Below, piece after piece: positions 55,798 through 64,000 of a stretch of DNA of 64,000 nt. Position 1 is the first letter of the stretch; the number at the start of each line of letters is the position of its first letter. Where the stretch lies: assembly GCF_904066215.1 (NCBI RefSeq), contig NZ_LR880474.1:496001-560000 (forward strand), in the 5' to 3' direction. This stretch comes from Microbacterium sp. Nx66 (GTDB lineage: Bacteria > Actinomycetota > Actinomycetes > Actinomycetales > Microbacteriaceae). Made by a program: the position numbers and the translations under genes. The notes under the pieces were generated by a model. That model did not search any database. It was not told the origin of the DNA and saw only the letters and a list, made by a program, of their open reading frames with translations.

Positions 55798-58422
55798 GTG
55801 TCCTTTCCGTTCCCTGTTCGTCTCTCATCGCCAGCGGCGCCACGGCGTCGCCATCGCCTGCTCGCGGGTGCCCTGGGCGTCACCGTCGCGCTCTCCGGAG
55901 TGCTGATCGCCGCACCGGCCTCCGCGGCGGTCGCCGCCGCCTCGCCTTCGGCCCGACCGGCGGCAGCGTCTGCGGGTCCCCTCCTCTCCGACCCGATGAA
56001 CCGCACCGTCGCCTCCGGCTGGGGCGCCTCTCCCGTCGGGGCCTGGCGTGTCGTCGAGGGTGCGTCGAGCGTCGGGAACGGGCAGGCGATGCTCGCCAGC
56101 CGGAAGCCCGGGATCACGGCGCGGGCGACCGTGGCCGGGGTGACCGCGGCGGATGTGTCGAGCCGCTACACGGTGACGGTCCCCGCCCTCCCCGTCGGCG
56201 GTCCGCTCTACCTGGCCCAGGCCGTCCGCATCGTCGGCAAGGACTCCTACGGTGTGCGTCTCCGCGTGCACCCCGACGGCTCCGCCTACGTGTCCGTGGT
56301 CCGGATGACCGACCTCACCACTGTGCAGAACCTGAGCGAGCGACGACTCCCCTTCCCGGTGACGACGGGCATGTCGCTGCGCGTCGCCCTCGACGTGACC
56401 GGGACCAGTCCGGTGACGCTCGCGGCCAAGGCCTGGGCGGCAGATGGGGACGAGCCGTCCGCGTGGCAGGTGACGCACGCCGATTCCTCGGCCACGCGGA
56501 TCACGGCCGCGGGTGGTTACGGCTTCGCGCTGTACACGTCCTCCGGAGCGAAGGCCGCCGTCCCGCTCGCGATCGACGACGTGCTCGCAGCCGCGCCCGC
56601 GCCGGTGGCGACTCCCACTCCGACGCCGACGCCGACGCCCGCCCCCGCGCCGAACCCGGCTCCTGCGCCGAACCCGGTTCCGGTTCCCCCGGTGACGCCG
56701 ACCACCCCGGTGACACCCGCTCCACCTGCCACCCCGGCCGGTGTCCGCGGGAAGCCGGGCGCCGCCGCCCCGGGGTCGCTGTCGTACCCGGCACCCGCCA
56801 CCGCGATCTACGCGGCGCCGGGCGGATCGGACGGCGCTGCCGGTACGAAGAACTCGCCGGTGCGCACGATCGCGGCCGCGCTGCGGCTGGTACCGAACGG
56901 CGGCACCATCGTGCTCCGCGGTGGCACCTACCACGAGGAGATCGTCGTGCCGCCGCAGAAGCGCGTCACGATCCAGCCCGCTCCGAACGAGGCGGTCTGG
57001 ATGGACGGCGCGAAGACCGTCACCGGCTGGAAGCCCGCAGGCAAGACCTGGACGGTCGACGGCTGGGGGACCGCGCTCGACTCGAGCCCCACATACACGA
57101 AGGGAGCGCCCGACAACACCCAGCCGGAGTGGCGCTTCGTCGATCCCGCGCACCCGATGGCCGCGCATCCGGACCAGGTGTGGGTCGCGGGCGTGCAGCT
57201 GCGGGAGGTCGCCTCTGCCGCGCAGGTCGTCGCCGGGACCTTCTTCGTCGACGATCGGGCGAAGCGGCTCGTGATCGGCACCGACCCGACGGGCAAGCCC
57301 GTGGAGGCGAGCGTGCTCACCCAGGCGCTCTCGATCCGGTCCGCCGGATCCGAGGTGCGCGGCATCGGCATCCGCCGGTACGCCACCAGTGTGCCCCAGA
57401 TGGGGACCGTCATCGCCGCAGCGAGCGACATCACGCTCGCCGACGTGACGATCCGCGACAACTCGACGACCGGCTTCTACTCCTGGGCGCCGAGGACGAC
57501 GTTGACGCGCGTCTCGTTGATCGGCAACGGTCTCCTCGGTGGCGGCGCCTCCCAGGCCGACGGCTTGAAGGTGAAGCAGATGCTCTCCGTCGGGAACAAC
57601 GCCGAGCGCTTCAACCACTCCCCGGTGTCCGGCGCGTTCAAGGTCACCCGGACGCGCGGAGTGACCGTCACCGACAGCGCGTTCACGGGTAACGCCGGTC
57701 GTGGTCCGTGGTTCGACGAATCGGTCATCGACATCGTCTTCACGGGTAACGACGTGATCGGCAACACCGGTCACGGTGTCATGGTCGAGCTCTCGGAGCG
57801 GGCGGTCGTCGCCGACAACATCATCGCCCGCAACGGCGACTTCGGGCTGTTCGTCCTGAACTCCGGCAACGTGAAGATCTGGAACAACACCTTCGTCGGC
57901 AACGCCAACCGGAACGTCAGCATCGGTCAGGACGGTCGCCGAGCCTCCGACCCGAACGCGGCGGGCCACGATCCGCGCACGCGCTTCGCACCGCTGGCGC
58001 CGTGGATCGTGCGCAACACCGTGATGTCCAACAACGTCATGGCGGAGAGCGCGGGCAACTGCCTGGTCTGCGTACAGGACTACTCGACCACCTTCACCGG
58101 TGCGCAGATGATGTCGAGCGTGAACGGCAACCTCTACCACCGCACCGCCCCCGGCACGCCCCGATGGTTCTCGGCATGGTCGAAGGGATCCGTCTCGCGG
58201 GATCCGGCGGTGGCAGACACCCTCGCGGCGTTCACCGCGGCGACGGGTCAGGACCGCCGCTCGCAGTTCGTGCAGGGAGCCTCCGTGGTGTCCGCCACGT
58301 ACGTGCTGGCCCCCGCGCAGGCGCAGCGGCAGGCCGCAGTGGCGGTCCCCGTGCCGGCGGATATCGCCTCGGTATCGCGACTCCCCGGCAACAGCGCGAC
58401 GCTGGGAGCCCTGCCGCGGTGA
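55798..58422 (+). CDS. Giant secreted beta-helix protein
   Basis: 874 residues from GTG 55798, chosen because it gives a clean signal peptide (about 1-40, ending APASAAVAA); an earlier GTG at 55759 would add 13 residues. Residues 61-265 repeat the domain seen twice in the PKD protein (DPMNRTVASGWG). A Thr/Pro linker (268-320) leads to a right-handed beta-helix (335-800: TIVLRGGTYHEEIVVPPQK, then repeated GNAGRGPWFDES, NTGHGVMVELSE). Such helices bind or cut polysaccharide; a lyase or epimerase acting on the cluster's own glycan is possible. Confidence 0.85.
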   Translation: MSFPFPVRLSSPAAPRRRHRLLAGALGVTVALSGVLIAAPASAAVAAASPSARPAAASAGPLLSDPMNRTVASGWGASPVGAWRVVEGASSVGNGQAMLASRKPGITARATVAGVTAADVSSRYTVTVPALPVGGPLYLAQAVRIVGKDSYGVRLRVHPDGSAYVSVVRMTDLTTVQNLSERRLPFPVTTGMSLRVALDVTGTSPVTLAAKAWAADGDEPSAWQVTHADSSATRITAAGGYGFALYTSSGAKAAVPLAIDDVLAAAPAPVATPTPTPTPTPAPAPNPAPAPNPVPVPPVTPTTPVTPAPPATPAGVRGKPGAAAPGSLSYPAPATAIYAAPGGSDGAAGTKNSPVRTIAAALRLVPNGGTIVLRGGTYHEEIVVPPQKRVTIQPAPNEAVWMDGAKTVTGWKPAGKTWTVDGWGTALDSSPTYTKGAPDNTQPEWRFVDPAHPMAAHPDQVWVAGVQLREVASAAQVVAGTFFVDDRAKRLVIGTDPTGKPVEASVLTQALSIRSAGSEVRGIGIRRYATSVPQMGTVIAAASDITLADVTIRDNSTTGFYSWAPRTTLTRVSLIGNGLLGGGASQADGLKVKQMLSVGNNAERFNHSPVSGAFKVTRTRGVTVTDSAFTGNAGRGPWFDESVIDIVFTGNDVIGNTGHGVMVELSERAVVADNIIARNGDFGLFVLNSGNVKIWNNTFVGNANRNVSIGQDGRRASDPNAAGHDPRTRFAPLAPWIVRNTVMSNNVMAESAGNCLVCVQDYSTTFTGAQMMSSVNGNLYHRTAPGTPRWFSAWSKGSVSRDPAVADTLAAFTAATGQDRRSQFVQGASVVSATYVLAPAQAQRQAAVAVPVPADIASVSRLPGNSATLGALPR

Positions 58423-58432
58423 CGATCTAGGT

Positions 58433-59743
58433 ATGGGTTCTCTTCTCGCTGTCGGCGCCCGCGCGCTGACGATGGTCATCGCGCTGGTCTGCGGCGTTCT
58501 CACGACGCGGATGATCATCGGAGACGCGGGCGTCGGCAGCTTCGCCCTCTACACGCTGCTCACGACGATCCCGTCGCTGCTGACCTTCACCGATCTCGGT
58601 AGCGGCGCCGTGCTCGTGAACGCCGTGGCCACGAGCGACGACGTGAGGACGGACGAGAAGCTCCGCTATCAGCTCACGTCGGTCGGCCGGGTGCTGCTGA
58701 TGTTCGCGGCCTCCGCCATGGCGATCAACACCGTGCTCCTGGCCACCGGTGCCTGGGAGATCGTGTTCGGCGATGCCGGAGGAGAGCCGGGGGCGTCGCT
58801 GGCCGCCTTCTTCTGCGTGACGATCTTCTGTCTCGGTATCCCGCTGGGCATCTGGGCGCGGATCATGCTCGGGCAGCGCAAGAACCACATCGTGATCCTG
58901 CTGCAGGGCCTCATCTCGCCGCTCACGCTGGCCGGGGTGTGGCTGCTGCTGACGTTCGGTGGCGAGAATCTGCATTCCTACGCGGCGATCGCGTCGTTCG
59001 CGGCCTCGCTGATCGTCTCGATCCTCGGCGTCCTCATCACCGCTCGGACCACGTCTCCGTTGATCCCCGAGGCTGCGCGCATGGTTCTGCGCCCGCGACG
59101 GTTCCCTGGCGTACGGGTGATGGACGTGGGATGGCCGATGCTGGCTCAGATGGTGACGTATCCGATCGCGGTGGGGTCGCAGCGGTACGTGATCGCCCAG
59201 CTCGGCGGTCCGACCGACGTCGCCGAGTACGGTGTGGCCGGGCAGGTCTTCTTCGCGCTCAACGGTCTGGTGATGGCCGGTGGGCTCGCGCTCTGGCCGC
59301 ATTTCGCCCGCATGCGACACCAGGGCGATCTCCGCCGCGGACCGTTCCTGCTCTCCGGACTGTTCGCCGTGGCGGTCGCCCTCGCGACGGTGGTGGTGTG
59401 GCTCGTCGGGCCGTGGCTGTTCGGGTTCATCACGCAGGGAGAGCTGGAGGTCCGGCCGACCACGATCTTCGCGTTCGGCCTCATGATCATGCTCACGGCG
59501 GCTGTCTACCCGCTCGGGATGTTCATCATGGACAAGCCCGGGATCCGATTCCAGGTGATCCCCACCCTCAGCATGGCCGCGGTCGGGGTCACCCTGGCGT
59601 TCGTCCTCACACCGATCCTCGGTATCGCCGGTCCGCTCCTCGGTGTCGCCTTCGCGCTTCTGGTCTGTCAGCTGATCCCGTTCTCGATCTACATCGTGCG
59701 TCATCGGGCGCGGCTCACGGCCGAGGCTGCCGTCTCGGCGTGA
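58433..59743 (+). CDS. Wzx-like polysaccharide flippase
   Basis: 436 residues with about twelve to fourteen helices of the MATE/MVF type (VGARALTMVIALVCGVLTTR, FTDLGSGAVLVNAVA, YPIAVGSQRYVIAQLGGPTD). It moves lipid-linked repeat units across the membrane. Starts ten bases after the beta-helix gene, so probably co-transcribed. Last rightward gene of the cluster. Confidence 0.87.
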   Translation: MGSLLAVGARALTMVIALVCGVLTTRMIIGDAGVGSFALYTLLTTIPSLLTFTDLGSGAVLVNAVATSDDVRTDEKLRYQLTSVGRVLLMFAASAMAINTVLLATGAWEIVFGDAGGEPGASLAAFFCVTIFCLGIPLGIWARIMLGQRKNHIVILLQGLISPLTLAGVWLLLTFGGENLHSYAAIASFAASLIVSILGVLITARTTSPLIPEAARMVLRPRRFPGVRVMDVGWPMLAQMVTYPIAVGSQRYVIAQLGGPTDVAEYGVAGQVFFALNGLVMAGGLALWPHFARMRHQGDLRRGPFLLSGLFAVAVALATVVVWLVGPWLFGFITQGELEVRPTTIFAFGLMIMLTAAVYPLGMFIMDKPGIRFQVIPTLSMAAVGVTLAFVLTPILGIAGPLLGVAFALLVCQLIPFSIYIVRHRARLTAEAAVSA

Positions 59744-59788
59744 GCCCAGGTCGCGTGCGCCCGGCGCCGTGCGGATACCGGCGGGTCG

Positions 59789-60925
59789 TCAGTCGAGGAC
59801 GCCGGCGGTGACGCCGGCGCGGTAGACCGCAGGTGCGTGCCGACGCAGGGCTTCGTCGCGGCTCTCGGCCACACTGCCCACGAGGTCGTCCCACCGTGCG
59901 CACACGTCGTCGAGTGCGGCGGCGATCGCCGGAGCATCGTCGGGTGCGACCAGCTGCGCGGTGGCGTAGCCGCCCGCGGCCTCGCGCAGACCGCTGCTGT
60001 CGCTCGCGATGACGGGGCGGAGCCCCAGCACGCCCTCGACTGCAGTGTTCCCGAACGGCTCGTCCACCCGGGAGGGCACGACCAGCACGTCGGCTTCCGC
60101 GAGGAACGGCCAGATGTCGGCGTGGAATCCCGCGAAGGTGACGGAGACCCCGGTCTCTGCGGCACGGGCGCGCAGTTCGCGCTCGTACCATTCGTATCCC
60201 TCGAAGACCGCCCCGAGGAGCGTGACCTCGACGGGCCGCCCCTCCGCCTGCACTGCCGCCGCGGCGTCGATGACGAGGTCGGGACCCTTCCGAGGCGAGA
60301 GCCGCCCGACGTACAGCACGCGGAGGGCGCCGTCGATCCGGGGCCGCGGCGGCGCGGGGTGCGGGGGCGACGCGACGCCGTTGGCGACGATCCGGGTGCG
60401 GTCGGCGAGAGCGGGCAGCGCGCGCCGGATGGTGTCGAGGCTGAAGCGGCTGTTCACGAGGGTGCGGACCGAGGCGAGGTGCGGCATGTAGAGCAGGCGG
60501 TTCACCAGCGTGCTCCCGGAGGCCTCCGCCTCGTGCACGTGACTGACCGCGCGAGTGCCGCGGAGTCGGGCCACGAGGGGCCATTGCGGAATGATGATGG
60601 TCGACACGTAGACGGCGTCGGGGCGCACGCGTCCGATCAGACGCCATGCGGCGCCGAGGCCCCGGAACATGTCGCGGAACAGGCGGGGCAGACCGCGCGG
60701 GGTGAGCAGCACCTTGCGCAGGACGAGCATCGGCAGGATGACGACCTCTGCTCCGGCGGCGCGCAGCGGCGGGACGAGCAGACCCGAGCTCGGAAGGGCG
60801 ACCACCACACGGGCGCCCGCCTCCGCGAGACCGGTCGCGCTCTCGAGGAGCATGCGGTCCGACCCGAACATCTCGGCACCGGGATGCACGAGAAGGACGG
60901 TCTTCCTCTTCACGCCGGTGGTCAT
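59789..60925 (-). CDS. Glycosyltransferase family 4
   Basis: 378 residues, GT-B. HPGAEMFGSDRMLLESATGL in the acceptor half; RVLYVGRLSPRKGPDLVIDA, FAGFHADIWPFLAEADVLVV and EPFGNTAVEGVLGLRPVIAS with the donor Glu in the other. Donor and acceptor unknown. ATGA-coupled to the glycosyltransferase in front. Confidence 0.88.
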   Translation of the reverse strand: MTTGVKRKTVLLVHPGAEMFGSDRMLLESATGLAEAGARVVVALPSSGLLVPPLRAAGAEVVILPMLVLRKVLLTPRGLPRLFRDMFRGLGAAWRLIGRVRPDAVYVSTIIIPQWPLVARLRGTRAVSHVHEAEASGSTLVNRLLYMPHLASVRTLVNSRFSLDTIRRALPALADRTRIVANGVASPPHPAPPRPRIDGALRVLYVGRLSPRKGPDLVIDAAAAVQAEGRPVEVTLLGAVFEGYEWYERELRARAAETGVSVTFAGFHADIWPFLAEADVLVVPSRVDEPFGNTAVEGVLGLRPVIASDSSGLREAAGGYATAQLVAPDDAPAIAAALDDVCARWDDLVGSVAESRDEALRRHAPAVYRAGVTAGVLD

Positions 60926-62115
60926 CGTGTCGCGTCCGCGGGGGCGGGTGCCCAGTCGGCGCTCCGTCGGCGCGCGCGCCGCGCGGACGCGTGGACGCTG
61001 GAGCCTTCGGACAGACGGCGGGCGAGGTCTTCGTACTCGTCCGCCACGTCGTCCCAGCGGAAGCGCGTGCGGGCGATCTCCTGCACCGCGGCTGCATGTG
61101 CGTCGCGGGTCGTGGGGTCGGCTTCGGCGGCCGCGACGTGGGTCGCGACGTCATCCGCGTCGGCGAAGAACCAGCCGTTGCCGCCGAGGACCTCCCGGTT
61201 GAAGGGCACCTCGTAGCCGATCACCGCGGTGCCCGCCCCCATGGCGCGCAGGAGCGACGGGTTGGTGCCTCCGACGGAGTGGCCGTGCAGGTAGGTGGCG
61301 GCGTGGGCGTAGAGCCCGTCGAGGAGCTCCTGGTCGTAGACGCCGCCCACGAGGCGGATCCGCTCGTCGCCCTCGGCGGCGTTCCGGATCTCCTGGATGT
61401 ACCCGGCGGCGTACGGCGCGGAGCCGACGACCACGAGCGGCAGTCGCGCGGCGCTGGCGCGGTATCCGCGGACGATCTCGAGCACGTGGTTCTCCGGCTC
61501 GAACCGAGCGACGACGAGGTGGTAGCCGTTCGGAGTGAGGTCCATCTCGGCCAGGCGGTGCGTCGACGGCTGATCGAGGATCGGCGCGCCGTATCGGATG
61601 AGCTCCGTGGGCACGTCGAACTGGTGGTGGTAGTAGTCGGAGATGCCGGGGGCGTCGGCGATGAGCGCGTCCGCGGTGCGGACGCCGAACTGCTCGGCCC
61701 AGCGATAGTACGCCTTGCCGCGGGGACCCCACTTCGACCGGCGCCACTCCAGACCGTCCATGTGCAGGGCGACGGGCGCCCGGCGCAGCCGGAGCAGCGG
61801 GAGGAACGGCGAGTTCGCGGCGTTGAAGACGAAGGTCGCGTCGGGGCGGCGGTGGAAGAGCAGATGCAGGGCCGACAGCCCGGTGTGGCTGAGGGTCTCG
61901 ATCTGCTTCACCGGGACCGCGGGGAGGTGCACCACGCGCATGCCGAGGTACTCCTTCTCGCGGTGCTCGGAGCCGCGGGTGTACACGACGACGTCGTGGC
62001 CACGGTCGGCGAGCCGTCGCCCCACCTCTTCGATGGCCGTCTCGAATCCGCCGTAGGCCGCAGGCACGCCGCGGGTCCCCACCATCGCGATCGTGAGGGG
62101 TGTCGTAGTGCTCAT
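60922..62115 (-). CDS. Glycosyltransferase family 4 with DUF1972
   Basis: 397 residues. The N-terminal DUF1972 signature is clear (MVGTRGVPAAYGGFETAIEE), followed by HMDGLEWRRSKWG, VARFEPENHVLEIVRGY and GHSVGGTNPSLLRAMGAGT. Members transfer rhamnose or related sugars early in glycan assembly. Four bases after the phosphoglycosyltransferase gene; probably adds the second sugar. Confidence 0.9.
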   Translation of the reverse strand: MSTTTPLTIAMVGTRGVPAAYGGFETAIEEVGRRLADRGHDVVVYTRGSEHREKEYLGMRVVHLPAVPVKQIETLSHTGLSALHLLFHRRPDATFVFNAANSPFLPLLRLRRAPVALHMDGLEWRRSKWGPRGKAYYRWAEQFGVRTADALIADAPGISDYYHHQFDVPTELIRYGAPILDQPSTHRLAEMDLTPNGYHLVVARFEPENHVLEIVRGYRASAARLPLVVVGSAPYAAGYIQEIRNAAEGDERIRLVGGVYDQELLDGLYAHAATYLHGHSVGGTNPSLLRAMGAGTAVIGYEVPFNREVLGGNGWFFADADDVATHVAAAEADPTTRDAHAAAVQEIARTRFRWDDVADEYEDLARRLSEGSSVHASARRARRRSADWAPAPADATR

Positions 62116-62119
62116 CCGC

Positions 62120-63646
62120 TCAGTATGCCCCGCTCGGCTGCGCCATGACCTTCGCGGTGCGCCACATGATCTGCAGATCGTTCATGACGGACCAGTTCTC
62201 CACGTAGCGCAGGTCGAGCCGCACGCTCTCGTCCCACGACAGGTCGCTGCGTCCGGAGACCTGCCACAGACCCGTGATCCCGGGCTTGATGTACAGGCGG
62301 CGGAACACAGTGCCGTCGTAAGCGGTGACCTCGCTGGGCAGCGGCGGCCGCGGACCGACGACGCTCATGTCGCCGACCAGCACGTTCCAGAACTGCGGGA
62401 GCTCATCCAGCGACAGCTTGCGCAGCACCTTCCCGACGCGGGTCACGCGGGGGTCGTCCTTCATCTTGAAGAGGAGGCCGGCGCCCTCGTTGTGGTCCTT
62501 CAGCGCCGCGAGCTGCTTCTCGGCGTCGGTGCGCATGGAACGGAACTTGACCATCTTGAACGTACGGCCGTCCCGGCCGACACGCTCCTGGAAGAAGAAC
62601 ACGGGCCCCGGAGAGTCGAGCTTGATGAGAGCGCTGAGCACAGGTGTGAGCAGCGCGATCGGAATCAGCGCGATGGCGGCCACCAGTACGTCGAGGGCGC
62701 GCTTCAGCAGGTGGACGCCGCCCTCGTAGGTCGGGATCTTCACCTGGATCAGCGGCAGGCCGTCGACCTGGCGGAGCGAGATGCGAGGACCCGCGACGTC
62801 CGTCAGGCGGCTCGAGAGGACGAGCTCGGCGGCCGTGCCTTCGAGCTGCCAGCTGAGCTGCTTGACGAAGTCGGGGGACCCCTCGGGGCGGCTCGCCACG
62901 ATGATGGTGTCCGCCCCGAGCTGTGCCGCCGCGGGGGCGACGGTGTCCAGATCGCCCACGACCGGGTAGATGCTCTCCCCGATCCTGAGCGCGCCGGCAT
63001 TGCGATCCAGCAACGTCGTCCCCACGACGTGGTAGCCGTTCTCCCCGCCCTTCTGTAGGGAGTCGATCACATACTCGACGTCCTCGGTGGCGCCGACCAC
63101 CAGTGTCCTCGACGCGAACCGTCCGGACAGGCGCTGCCGCTGCAGCCAGCGACGCCAGGCCCAGCGGGCGAAGAGGAGACCGAGCATGCCGACCGGGAGC
63201 GCGATGAAGAACAGCGGCTGCAGCCCTTCCCACTCCAGGAGCACGCCCGCAATGGCGGTGATGCCGAAGGCGAGACCCGCCGCGTGCGCGACGCGACGGT
63301 ACTCCGTGGCCCCAGACCCGAAGATGGCGGCGGCTCGGCTGTTGAGCGCCGACAGCATCAGGTACCAGGCGAGACCCAGCAATGCGGCGTTGCGCACGGC
63401 CTCGATCACCGTGACGCCGGTGAGCAGCTGGACCGTCGCCGTCAGTGCGACGGCGATCAGGATGACAGCCGCATCCGTGATCCGCAGTCGCATCCGATAG
63501 CGACGCTCCCACTGCAGGCGTCGTTCGAGCGTCGCCGAGACACGCGGCGTGCTCGCCGCATGCGTCACCGACGCGGTCGCCCGCGGAGCCGTGATCGGCG
63601 TGAAACCCGTACGAGCGATGCTCAGAGCATCCTCGACGGAAGTCAT
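62120..63646 (-). CDS. Polyprenyl-phosphate sugar phosphotransferase (WbaP/CpsE type)
   Basis: 508 residues. Four N-terminal helices (about 55-150), a Rossmann-like middle (TLVVGATEDVEYVIDSLQ), one helix near 290-310, and the catalytic C-terminal domain: KLDSPGPVFFFQERVG, FKMVKFRSMRTDAE, LSLDELPQFWNVLVGDMSVV, GPRPPLPSEV. It starts the repeat unit by moving sugar-1-phosphate to undecaprenyl phosphate. Heads the three-gene leftward operon behind a ~210-base leader. Confidence 0.94.
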   Translation of the reverse strand: MTSVEDALSIARTGFTPITAPRATASVTHAASTPRVSATLERRLQWERRYRMRLRITDAAVILIAVALTATVQLLTGVTVIEAVRNAALLGLAWYLMLSALNSRAAAIFGSGATEYRRVAHAAGLAFGITAIAGVLLEWEGLQPLFFIALPVGMLGLLFARWAWRRWLQRQRLSGRFASRTLVVGATEDVEYVIDSLQKGGENGYHVVGTTLLDRNAGALRIGESIYPVVGDLDTVAPAAAQLGADTIIVASRPEGSPDFVKQLSWQLEGTAAELVLSSRLTDVAGPRISLRQVDGLPLIQVKIPTYEGGVHLLKRALDVLVAAIALIPIALLTPVLSALIKLDSPGPVFFFQERVGRDGRTFKMVKFRSMRTDAEKQLAALKDHNEGAGLLFKMKDDPRVTRVGKVLRKLSLDELPQFWNVLVGDMSVVGPRPPLPSEVTAYDGTVFRRLYIKPGITGLWQVSGRSDLSWDESVRLDLRYVENWSVMNDLQIMWRTAKVMAQPSGAY

Positions 63647-63861
63647 GCCGAGGCCCCTTGAGCCGTGAATGTACGCAGATAACCCCAGTGCGCCATCGTT
63701 TCCCCAGTTTTCCCCAGACCATGAACCCCACGTTCACGGACACGTCTGCGTCCCGACCCCTCGGGTCCTGCTGAAGCTTCGCGATCCCACATCGAGAAGG
63801 TGTCCTCGTCGTCCCAAACCGACGAGGCGTGCAGCAGGCACTGCAGACGGTCATCACTGTA
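63647..63861 (-). promoter_or_regulatory. Long structured leader of the phosphotransferase operon
   Basis: This fills most of the last non-coding stretch. Minus strand: -10 TACAGT (63856-63861), ten bases, hairpin I at 63830-63845 (TGCAG/CTGCA), two bases, hairpin II at 63804-63827 (CCTCGTCG/CGACGAGG, loop GUUUGGGA), hairpin III at 63777-63799 (CTTC-T-CGAT/ATCG-C-GAAG, loop GUGGG), then CTGGGGA at 63711-63717 and 63701-63707 and CTGGGG at 63683-63688. Between 63862 and 63947 nothing clear was found. Confidence 0.6.
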
Positions 63862-63959
63862 GCGGATTCGGCCGCCTGACGGAAGCGCTTCCCGGGGGTG
63901 AGTGAAAACCCGTTCCGGAATACCGCATGCGAGGGTGCACCCGGAGCTAGTCTGTCGCG

Positions 63960-64000
63960 GTGACCGCGCACCCGACATCGAGTCCTCGCTTCCGTCTGCA
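63960..64000 (+). CDS. Start of a gene cut by the window end
   Basis: GTG 63960 lies six bases after TAGTCT (63948-63953), the leaderless layout seen at several genes here. The frame stays open to the last base (VTAHPTSSPRFRL). Too short to name. It could be chance, since only 13 codons are visible. Confidence 0.4.
   Translation, partial: MTAHPTSSPRFRL

Overview
The window is high-GC, densely packed DNA from an actinobacterium, most likely Microbacterium or a close Microbacteriaceae relative. This is inferred from codon use, chained ATGA start/stop overlaps, a complete ESX-like type VII secretion (T7SS) locus with mycosins, a fused RmlC-RmlD enzyme, and promoters of the form TANNNT followed by six bases and the start codon (leaderless transcripts). 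No rRNA, tRNA, insertion sequence, prophage or CRISPR array was seen.

Positions 1-26742 are a T7SS locus with signalling genes at its left edge. A PP2C phosphatase (cut by the window edge), a tail-anchored protein with repeated Thr motifs and a small membrane protein precede a leftward mycP-eccB-eccD operon. A divergent promoter with a 13-bp palindrome (5900-5912) faces a long rightward series. That series holds four WXG100 proteins, two YbaB-like proteins, EspC-like and other helical proteins, two lipoproteins, two further mycosins, an alpha/beta-hydrolase with a helical N-terminus, a second EccD, an RDD-FHA protein, the three-ATPase EccC, and a last module with a WXG-headed protein carrying a Gly/Ala-rich membrane hairpin. 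The locus looks modular: secretion machine plus at least three cargo modules, each ending in a lipoprotein or membrane protein. The module at 14438-17517 (YbaB, Esx, EspC, hydrolase, lipoprotein) resembles known T7SS lipase effector/immunity sets in composition and is the best candidate for an undescribed system.

Positions 26743-35236 are mixed core genes: a degenerate resolvase-like protein, malate dehydrogenase, a zinc metallopeptidase, proline iminopeptidase, an aldehyde dehydrogenase-like protein, mycoredoxin, a dehalogenase-like hydrolase, a cation-efflux protein, a solute-binding-like lipoprotein, and a small SIP-like protein behind a promoter with a DtxR/IdeR-type iron box.

Positions 35249-63646 are a surface or exopolysaccharide cluster. 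It supplies dTDP-rhamnose (RmlA, RmlB, RmlCD), a TagD-like cytidylyltransferase and a CDP-alcohol phosphotransferase, several glycosyltransferases, the initiating phosphoglycosyltransferase, a Wzx-like flippase, a Wzy-like polymerase, a Wzz/BY-kinase with a matching low-molecular-weight tyrosine phosphatase, and two very large secreted proteins (PKD/LamG and beta-helix) that share a domain. Several of its promoters are followed at once by two small hairpins with G-rich loops, in different sequence contexts but with kept pairing. This suggests a shared, undescribed RNA-level control. A leaderless gene starts at 63960 and leaves the window.
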